The translations under genes and the position numbers were made by a program. This document shows, piece after piece, positions 1 to 4,494 of a stretch of DNA of 6,303 bases. Positions within the stretch are counted from its first letter, which is position 1. Every line of letters begins with the position of its first letter. The stretch is from Candidatus Aerophobota bacterium (lineage in GTDB: Bacteria; Aerophobota; Aerophobia; Aerophobales; B47-G16). The stretch is taken from the NCBI GenBank assembly GCA_003648815.1, contig QMPZ01000096.1, positions 1 to 6,303 of the forward strand. The letters run 5' to 3'. Under the pieces are notes generated by a model. It worked only from the letters and a program-made list of their open reading frames with translations. It ran no database searches and was not told where the DNA came from.

Positions 1-55
1 GCGAACACCTTCTTCCTTCAGTTTTTACTCTCAGCAAAATTCGATGAATTTTCAT
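1..55 (-). CDS. Start of an unidentified gene, cut by the left edge
   Basis: Only the first 18 codons are visible, reading MKIHRILLRVKTEGRRCS from an ATG at 55-53. The call rests on a good Shine-Dalgarno sequence (AGGAGAGG, 71-64) placed 8 bases before the ATG, an open frame to the window edge, and the same strand as the operon upstream. A GTG directly before the ATG (58-56) is in frame and could also start it. Eighteen residues are too few to identify a family. An 'MKI..I' opening is common in enolase-superfamily sugar-acid dehydratases, which would suit the uronate context, but it is also common elsewhere, so this is only a guess. A 160-base stretch with a probable terminator before it suggests a separate transcription unit or attenuated read-through from the operon. 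Confidence 0.6.
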   Translation of the reverse strand, partial: MKIHRILLRVKTEGRRCS

Positions 56-63
56 CACTATTA

Positions 64-71
64 CCTCTCCT
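64..71 (-). promoter_or_regulatory. Ribosome-binding site for the gene starting at 55
   Basis: AGGAGAGG on the minus strand, 8 bases before the ATG at 55-53. It is the main evidence that the 18-codon fragment at the left edge is a real gene start. I found no convincing -35/-10 promoter between this site and the probable terminator at 215-240. Confidence 0.6.
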
Positions 72-184
72 CTTCAGCTATTTTCATGAGTTTACAACTT
101 CTTCCCTTTAAAAGGGGAACTCCCAAACTCCGGTAGTCTTTCCTCGAGCTCACTTTTGTTCAATAAAGAACTGTGCAGTCTCGG

Positions 185-210
185 CGTTTCCTGAACTTCT
201 CAAGAAAACG
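185..210 (-). other. Second hairpin beside the probable terminator
   Basis: Read on the minus strand, CGTTTTCT pairs with AGGAAACG at the far end, giving eight base pairs including one U-G wobble, around an inner segment that can pair a little further. It begins four bases after the inverted repeat at 215-240. It lacks a T-run behind it, so it is not a terminator by itself. It may protect the 3' end or be chance structure. Confidence 0.35.
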
Positions 211-214
211 ACAC

Positions 215-240
215 TTGAGGGGGGAATCTTCCCCCCTCAA
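215..240 (-). terminator. Probable operon terminator, strong GC-rich hairpin
   Basis: TTGAGGGGGGAA and its exact reverse complement are separated by only two bases, giving a perfect 12-bp inverted repeat with a run of six G-C pairs. On the minus strand it is followed by GTGTCG and then TTTTCTT. That is a weak and slightly displaced T-tract, so the terminator is good in its stem but imperfect in its tail. It lies about 230 bases after the esterase stop and before the next gene start, the right place to end the operon. Read on the plus strand there is no T-tract. A neighbouring G-run at about 252-258 could compete for the C-strand, so an attenuator is an alternative. Confidence 0.55.
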
Positions 241-417
241 CGCTTCGCTGCTCCCCCTTTATTAAACAAATGTTTATACTTTCCTATGCTTCAAGATATC
301 ATCTCCCCTAAGCTACAGACCATTCTGCCCAAAGGAGCCAATTAGGTGCAGCCAACCAGTTAGAGCATCCTTTTTGAAACGAAAAAGCTTTCCTTTTCCA
401 AGCTATTCCTTATCTTG

Positions 418-428
418 CACCTCCTTCC
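418..428 (-). promoter_or_regulatory. Orphan Shine-Dalgarno-like sequence
   Basis: GGAAGGAGGTG on the minus strand is a near-perfect match to the anti-Shine-Dalgarno end of 16S rRNA, 44 bases after the esterase stop. No ATG, GTG or TTG at a usable distance opens a frame of any length. The best-placed codon is ATA at 413-411, which would open only 17 codons. It may be a relic of a lost small gene or a chance purine-rich run. Confidence 0.3.
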
Positions 429-471
429 GGCCCTATACTTTTTAAAATCTATCCTCACCTTGAGAGATATC

Positions 472-1512
472 TTATCCCTTCAAGTACTTATCAAAGAAGG
501 AAAAGGCCTTTTTCCCCGAGAAGGAATGCTCTCCCAGAAATATGTCGAATTCGAGTTTATCCCCTGCCCCTGCTGCCTCATATATCCTCTTCAGGTGCTC
601 ATGGGCTTTTCTGGCCGAGTCGAACTTAAAACAGGTATCATTCACCCCGCTTTCCACCAGAAGTGGCCTTGGAGCAATCAGGCCAGCAATATCAGCCACA
701 TCAGCATACCTATACAGGTAAGGCACGAATTGAGAGCCGCAGAAGTTGGCCGTCTCTATGGCGTAATGGCGGGTCGTGGTAAGGTAACAGATGATATCAG
801 CCGCCTTTATTCGCTCATCCAAAGCGGAGATATAGGTGGTCATCGTCCCTCCAAAGGAAAGGCCCATACACCCTATCCTTTCCGGATCAACCTCCTTCTG
901 CGTTAAGAGAAAATCGAGCACGCACATTCCGTCGTGGATATTTCTGGCCAAAAGCACCTGACCTAAGAGAAGACCCTTGATAAAATAGACGTTACACTTG
1001 TCACGGTTGGGATAGGGCTCGGTATAAGCTACTCTTTCCCCAAAAGGTCTAAAATCCGGACAAATGGTGATATAACCTCTTTTAGCCATCTGTTCACCGT
1101 AGTTGTAGTTGTGCTCTCTTATATCTTTTTTCCTTTCCGCCTGACCGAAGGTTACCCCAGCCACCGAATCCTTGCCGAAGGGACCATGACCATGACAGCA
1201 GAGAATCGCCGGAAGCCTCTTTTCTGAGGAAACCTTCGGCTTGAGAAGATAGAGGGGAAGACGCATATGTTTTTCTGTAGCAATGGTGTACTTTTCCCGG
1301 ATGAAATCCCCACAATCCTCCTCCCCGAGCTTGTCCGGCCTCAAAGGAACTTTTTTCGGAAAATCTCCTAAAAGCTCCAGTAGCTTTTCCTTAAGCTCCC
1401 TATGCCATCTTTCAAAATCCTCCTTTGACCTACCCTTAAAGGAAAGAGAGGGAACGGTTTCCTTTTCCTCGGCAAGGTAATACCATTCCATGCTGTTTAA
1501 GAATTCAGCCAT
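472..1512 (-). CDS. Alpha/beta-hydrolase, acetyl-xylan-esterase/dienelactone-hydrolase type
   Basis: This 346-residue protein has the layout of a serine alpha/beta-hydrolase. The oxyanion-hole strand ends in CCHGHG (105-110). The nucleophile elbow is GLSFGG (Ser219), the acid is probably Asp292 in ESGVND, and the catalytic histidine is His329 in GEHS. The first 60 or so residues form a helical N-terminal extension ahead of the hydrolase fold, as in Abhydrolase_7-type 'acetyl xylan esterases'. I see no signal peptide or membrane segment, so it is probably cytoplasmic. It shows neither the GxSQGG motif of CE7 deacetylases nor the GCSRxGK motif of CE15 glucuronoyl esterases, so the bond it cuts is not fixed by sequence. 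Its start overlaps the glucuronidase stop by 8 bases and has its own GGAGGAA site, implying translational coupling. Inferred role: removing acetyl or other acyl groups from imported uronic-acid saccharides. Fold is confident; substrate is not. Confidence 0.87.
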   Translation of the reverse strand: MAEFLNSMEWYYLAEEKETVPSLSFKGRSKEDFERWHRELKEKLLELLGDFPKKVPLRPDKLGEEDCGDFIREKYTIATEKHMRLPLYLLKPKVSSEKRLPAILCCHGHGPFGKDSVAGVTFGQAERKKDIREHNYNYGEQMAKRGYITICPDFRPFGERVAYTEPYPNRDKCNVYFIKGLLLGQVLLARNIHDGMCVLDFLLTQKEVDPERIGCMGLSFGGTMTTYISALDERIKAADIICYLTTTRHYAIETANFCGSQFVPYLYRYADVADIAGLIAPRPLLVESGVNDTCFKFDSARKAHEHLKRIYEAAGAGDKLEFDIFLGEHSFSGKKAFSFFDKYLKG

Positions 1513-3247
1513 TTTCCTTTTTCCTCCATATCTTCCTCAAGATGTGGGCGGCGAGCTTCGGCTCTCGCGTTCTGGTGAAGACGCCCTTTCGATTGAGGAT
1601 GACCCGATGGGGAGCCTGGGCGGTCTTAAAGTCAGCAAAACACCATACGTGCTCTCCTACCATATATGGCTTGGATTCGATGAGCTCACAATACCTTCGA
1701 ATAAGTTCGGCCTGGTATTCCTCGCTGAACATCTCCGGCGGATCAGCATGCATACCGGCTATGGATCCGGCTCCAAATTCACTTAAGATAATTGGCTTTT
1801 TATGGACGCGGAATATTTCCTCCAGCTCCTTTTCCAGTCTTTGACAAGCTATGTCAAGCTGCCCTGAGTCAGTGTACCATCCATAATATCTGTTCAGACA
1901 AATCAGATCGAGAAATTCAAGGGCCTCTTCCTTCAGTCCCAGCATGGAGACCAAGGTCACCGGCCTGGAAGGATCCAAGCTTTTTGCATGTTCATAAAGC
2001 TCTTTAAAGAAGGCCTTTGCTTGTGGCTTTGTGGAATGAGGCTCGTTAGCAATACTCCATATGATGACACTGGGATGATTCTTGTCCCTGGCGATGAGCT
2101 CGCTGATGTATTGCTTGCAGAGGGCAAGTCTTCTCTCAACTCCCCTCCCGAAGAAAAGTCCCACGGCGGGAATCTCATCTATGACCAAAAATCCCTGTCT
2201 ATCAGCTAAATCCATCATCTCCTCCGAATAGGGATAATGAGAGGTCCTGAAGGAGTTAGCACCTATCCACTTCATGAGCGAATAGTCCTTTACCATGAGG
2301 GGAAGACAAAGTCCTTTTCCAAGAACTGGGAAGTCCTCGTGTTTTCCAAAACCCTTGAGGAAAATGGGCTTTCCATTAAGGTAAAGCTTTTTGCCCTTAA
2401 CCTCTATTGTCCGTATCCCCACAGGAAGACAATATTTATCGACTGTTCCCTTCGAAGAAGAAATCTCGACCGAGAGCTCATAAAGGTAAGGATTTTCAGG
2501 AGACCAGAGAATGGCTTTCTCTACGGTAAGCTTTGTTTTGGCCGTATTCCCCTCAAACTTTATCTTCTGGTCTATCTTCGTCCCTTTGCCCTCCAGATGT
2601 ACACGGCCCTCTTGAACATCTTCTCCTCGTTTAACCACCACACATTCCACTATTCCTTTGCCGCCCTCAATGCTGGTCATTACGGTTATATCCTCGATAT
2701 AGCTTTTAGGAGTGGAGAAAAGATAAACTGGCCTATGTATCCCCCCGTAGGGAAAGAAATCGAAGTTGACATCCGGATAAAAACGAAGAGGACGGGGCTC
2801 CTCCTCGGGTGGAATGTTTCCTGGAGGCACCCTTGTTGGAGAAAGCTCGTTTTCAACCTCTATCGAGAGAAGGTTCTCCTCGCCAAACCTTATTTTATCA
2901 CTAATTTCAAATTGAAATGGAAGATATCCTCCTTCGTGCTCGCCCACAAACTCCCCATTGACCCAGACCTTGGCATAATAGTTTGCCGCTCCAATTCTGA
3001 GCCACACACGCCCTTCCTTCCAGGATAAGGGAGGATAAAACCTTTTGAAATACCAGGCAAAACCGAGGTAATTTTTCGTGTCCAGAAATTGCTCGTTCCA
3101 GCTGGCGGGAACGGAGATGACGCGACAGCCTTCGGTACCTTTTTGCCAGTTTTCCTTCTCTCCTCTTTTTTCGGGATCGAGCTTGAAGTCAAAAAATCCA
3201 GATAGATCCATGACCTGTCTGAACTCGTTCGCCTTAGGATACAACAT
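1505..3247 (-). CDS. uidA: Beta-glucuronidase, glycoside hydrolase family 2
   Basis: It hydrolyses non-reducing-end beta-D-glucuronides, releasing glucuronic acid with retention. The 580 residues show a jelly-roll sugar-binding domain (about 1-180), an Ig-like domain (about 182-280) and a TIM barrel (about 281-575). The acid/base is Glu402 in ANEP and the nucleophile is Glu490 in LSEFGA. Asn552 and Lys554 (NRK) form the N-x-K motif that recognises the glucuronate carboxylate. NRYYGWY (452-458) and DFFPYGGIHR (163-172) are also typical of beta-glucuronidases rather than beta-galactosidases. E. coli UidA is 603 residues. Most of the difference lies after AVGL (361-364), where about 16 residues of the active-site loop are absent, so this is a 'no-loop' type. 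No signal peptide is seen, so it is cytoplasmic. The start has AAAGGAGAG 6-7 bases upstream. The gene follows the propeller gene by 46 bases and overlaps the esterase. The product call is firm; the natural glucuronide is unknown. Confidence 0.96.
   Translation of the reverse strand: MLYPKANEFRQVMDLSGFFDFKLDPEKRGEKENWQKGTEGCRVISVPASWNEQFLDTKNYLGFAWYFKRFYPPLSWKEGRVWLRIGAANYYAKVWVNGEFVGEHEGGYLPFQFEISDKIRFGEENLLSIEVENELSPTRVPPGNIPPEEEPRPLRFYPDVNFDFFPYGGIHRPVYLFSTPKSYIEDITVMTSIEGGKGIVECVVVKRGEDVQEGRVHLEGKGTKIDQKIKFEGNTAKTKLTVEKAILWSPENPYLYELSVEISSSKGTVDKYCLPVGIRTIEVKGKKLYLNGKPIFLKGFGKHEDFPVLGKGLCLPLMVKDYSLMKWIGANSFRTSHYPYSEEMMDLADRQGFLVIDEIPAVGLFFGRGVERRLALCKQYISELIARDKNHPSVIIWSIANEPHSTKPQAKAFFKELYEHAKSLDPSRPVTLVSMLGLKEEALEFLDLICLNRYYGWYTDSGQLDIACQRLEKELEEIFRVHKKPIILSEFGAGSIAGMHADPPEMFSEEYQAELIRRYCELIESKPYMVGEHVWCFADFKTAQAPHRVILNRKGVFTRTREPKLAAHILRKIWRKKENG
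1521..1527 (-). promoter_or_regulatory. Ribosome-binding site inside the glucuronidase gene
   Basis: GGAGGAA on the minus strand lies 8 bases before the esterase ATG (1512-1510) and inside the last codons of the glucuronidase. It fixes the esterase start at 1512 rather than at the later in-frame Met8. The glucuronidase TGA (1507-1505) comes just after the esterase start (ATGGCTGA shared), the classic arrangement for coupled translation. Confidence 0.75.
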
Positions 3248-3293
3248 AGCACTCTCCTTTCAAATATTGGCTTATCTTTGCCTTTTCATTGGC

Positions 3294-4442
3294 TCATTGA
3301 ACAATCTCAGAGACATCCAGGACATAAACCTGTCTTCCTCCCTCATGAGCGGAATCGATACATACCTTTCGACCATCACGGCTCCAGCGGGGATGAAGGT
3401 CACACCTGATCTCTCCTTTAAGCTTTTCAGGAGAAAAGAACCTTCCAATATCCACTCGATATCTATCAGAAGGTCGATAAAGGATTAGTGTGCGCATATT
3501 CTCGCTATCTGGATAGGTATCCGTCAGGATCCAGCGACCATCAGGAGAATAGGAGCAGTGTCCGTCACAGGTGAGAATTCCCTCTCCGAGGACTTCGAAG
3601 TGATCGGTGCGATCAGTGAACAGAAAATATCGGTCGCCTATTCCATATCGACGTGCCCAGGCAAGAATTTGTTTTGGATTATACCAGTCAAAGTGCGAGA
3701 CCATCTCATGATCGCTTACGCAGTAAATATCTGACCCATCAGGATTAGCGGTGAACATTCGTGTCCTCCAATGAGCGCCTTCCTGAGGTCTCCACCGATG
3801 GAGAAAGATAAATCGCTTATCATCGGGACTAAAGAGAAGATGATTGAACCAATGCTTGTCACCATCCATGCTTGGATGGTGACGAATCTCAGCTATCTGT
3901 CTTAAGGATATGATTAAACGATGCTTGCCTGTGGCAAGGTCCATCCAGTATATGCCATCTTCCTCTGGACAGGGATCATCTTCCCAGGGATCGGGAAGAC
4001 CGCTATATCCATAACCAGGACGGGTCTGAGCAAGACGGGCAAAGTTTAAACTGAGGGCAGATTTTCCATCCCTGCTGAGGGCATATATGGGAAGGGGAAG
4101 CGTGCGGGTCTTTCCCGTGTGTATGTCCTGAATGACGGAGATGAACCCATCTTTTTCCCGCTTGTTATATATAATTAGCCGGTCAGGGGCGGTGGGCAGC
4201 CACTGTAGCATAGTTCCCTGTTGCCAGTTCCAGGCATTTGTCCTGCCAATGGGCTCCCATTTATTCTTATTGGTAAGATCGATCAACCCAACGGTGACGT
4301 AGTCTTCAGGTCCTGGAGGCCTTTCCATGAAATCCACCTCAAGGGCCAGCATATACCTTTCGCTAATATCCCAGGGGCACTTATCGTAATATCCGAAAAA
4401 GTGATGCCTTGGACCCCTTGTTACAGCTCTCTCCAACACCAT
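3294..4442 (-). CDS. Beta-propeller protein, TolB/oligogalacturonate-lyase-like
   Basis: This 382-residue protein has repeated WD40/TolB-type strand signatures: FSPDDKRFIFL (204-214), YSPDGRWILTD (298-308) and WSRDGRKVCID (353-363). They are spaced as propeller blades. It opens with a conserved-looking HHFFGYYDKCPWD (13-25). Histidines recur just ahead of the blade strands: His201, His250, His295 (GHCS), His350 (DLHPRW) and His366 (SAHEGGRQ). In PL22 oligogalacturonate lyases, histidines on propeller blades hold a catalytic metal in the central cavity. A similar site is my inference here, not proven. No signal peptide is visible, so it is probably cytoplasmic, unlike TolB itself. Beside a glucuronidase, an enzyme acting at a uronic acid (lyase, or an alpha-rhamnosyl-glucuronate-type lyase) is more likely than a structural propeller. 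The only possible starts are ATG at 4442, or GTG/TTG one and two codons later. In-frame codons upstream give no start before a TAA at 4469-4467. Its ribosome-binding site is unusual and is annotated separately. Confidence 0.78.
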   Translation of the reverse strand: MVLERAVTRGPRHHFFGYYDKCPWDISERYMLALEVDFMERPPGPEDYVTVGLIDLTNKNKWEPIGRTNAWNWQQGTMLQWLPTAPDRLIIYNKREKDGFISVIQDIHTGKTRTLPLPIYALSRDGKSALSLNFARLAQTRPGYGYSGLPDPWEDDPCPEEDGIYWMDLATGKHRLIISLRQIAEIRHHPSMDGDKHWFNHLLFSPDDKRFIFLHRWRPQEGAHWRTRMFTANPDGSDIYCVSDHEMVSHFDWYNPKQILAWARRYGIGDRYFLFTDRTDHFEVLGEGILTCDGHCSYSPDGRWILTDTYPDSENMRTLILYRPSDRYRVDIGRFFSPEKLKGEIRCDLHPRWSRDGRKVCIDSAHEGGRQVYVLDVSEIVQ

Positions 4443-4452
4443 AACATCATAA

Positions 4453-4485
4453 AGCTTCGGCCCAGCTTAAAGCCGGACCGAAGCT
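4453..4485 (-). promoter_or_regulatory. Intercistronic hairpin before the propeller gene
   Basis: On the minus strand these 33 bases fold into a 16-bp stem with a one-base apex (in practice a small loop at CTTTAAG). Outer arms are AGCTTCGG and CCGAAGCT, with inner pairs CC/GG and GCTT/AAGC. Two positions pair only as U-G or G-U wobbles, which works in the minus-strand RNA but would be A-C mismatches in plus-strand RNA. This supports selection on the minus-strand transcript. The hairpin starts 9 bases after the binding-protein stop and ends 10 bases before the propeller ATG. Only TTTATG follows it, so a full terminator is unlikely. It could stabilise the upstream binding-protein mRNA, tune the ratio of the two genes, or bridge the ribosome-binding site to the start. 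Confidence 0.7.
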
Positions 4486-4487
4486 AA

Positions 4488-4493
4488 CACCTC
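4488..4493 (-). promoter_or_regulatory. Displaced Shine-Dalgarno element for the propeller gene
   Basis: GAGGTG lies directly after the tandem stops TAG-TGA of the binding protein, partly overlapping the second stop. It is the only good anti-16S match upstream of the propeller start. It is 45 bases from the ATG in linear sequence, but about 12 bases if the hairpin at 4453-4485 is folded out. Whether ribosomes use it this way is inference. Confidence 0.45.
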
Positions 4494-4494
4494 A

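Larger units (their letters stand above)
56..471. other. 416-base intergenic region without a convincing gene
   Basis: This stretch lies between the esterase stop and the start of the next minus-strand gene. Frames on both strands are short or lack a ribosome-binding site. It holds a perfect inverted repeat at 215-240 and a weaker hairpin at 185-210. A Shine-Dalgarno-like sequence without a start codon is at 418-428. Near 101-120 there is an imperfect palindrome, a pyrimidine-rich run then TTTAAAA then a purine-rich run, which might be an operator but has no further support. No complete tRNA, CRISPR array or insertion sequence was seen. Confidence 0.7.

Noticed and set aside
61..87. An 8-codon frame (MKIAEEER) on the minus strand just ahead of the gene at 55, as a possible leader peptide
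   Set aside because: It has no ribosome-binding site of its own, and its coding content is simply the purine-rich Shine-Dalgarno region of the next gene.
158..171. GTTC-N6-GAAC inverted repeat as a possible operator
   Set aside because: Four-base arms are expected by chance in a few hundred bases, and no promoter could be placed around it.
337..390. A tRNA-like stretch on the plus strand resembling a D-arm (GCCAACCAGTTAGAGCA) followed by a hairpin
   Set aside because: There is no TTCRA-type T-loop, no matching acceptor stem and no proper anticodon arm, so it is not a tRNA. The AT-rich hairpin at 370-387 also lacks terminator features.
415..906. A plus-strand open frame of 163 codons over the 3' end of the esterase gene
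   Set aside because: It starts at a TTG without a ribosome-binding site and mostly mirrors esterase codons. The translation looks like antisense sequence, not a protein family.
2237..3028. A plus-strand open frame of 263 codons antisense to the glucuronidase
   Set aside because: It lies wholly inside a confidently identified glucuronidase on the other strand. Its translation has no recognisable domain and it has no convincing ribosome-binding site.
3248..3293. Direct repeat ATTGGCTTAT/ATTGGCTCAT in the gap between the propeller and glucuronidase genes
   Set aside because: There are only two short copies with one mismatch, and no hairpin or regulatory context. It is probably chance. The gap otherwise just carries the glucuronidase ribosome-binding site.
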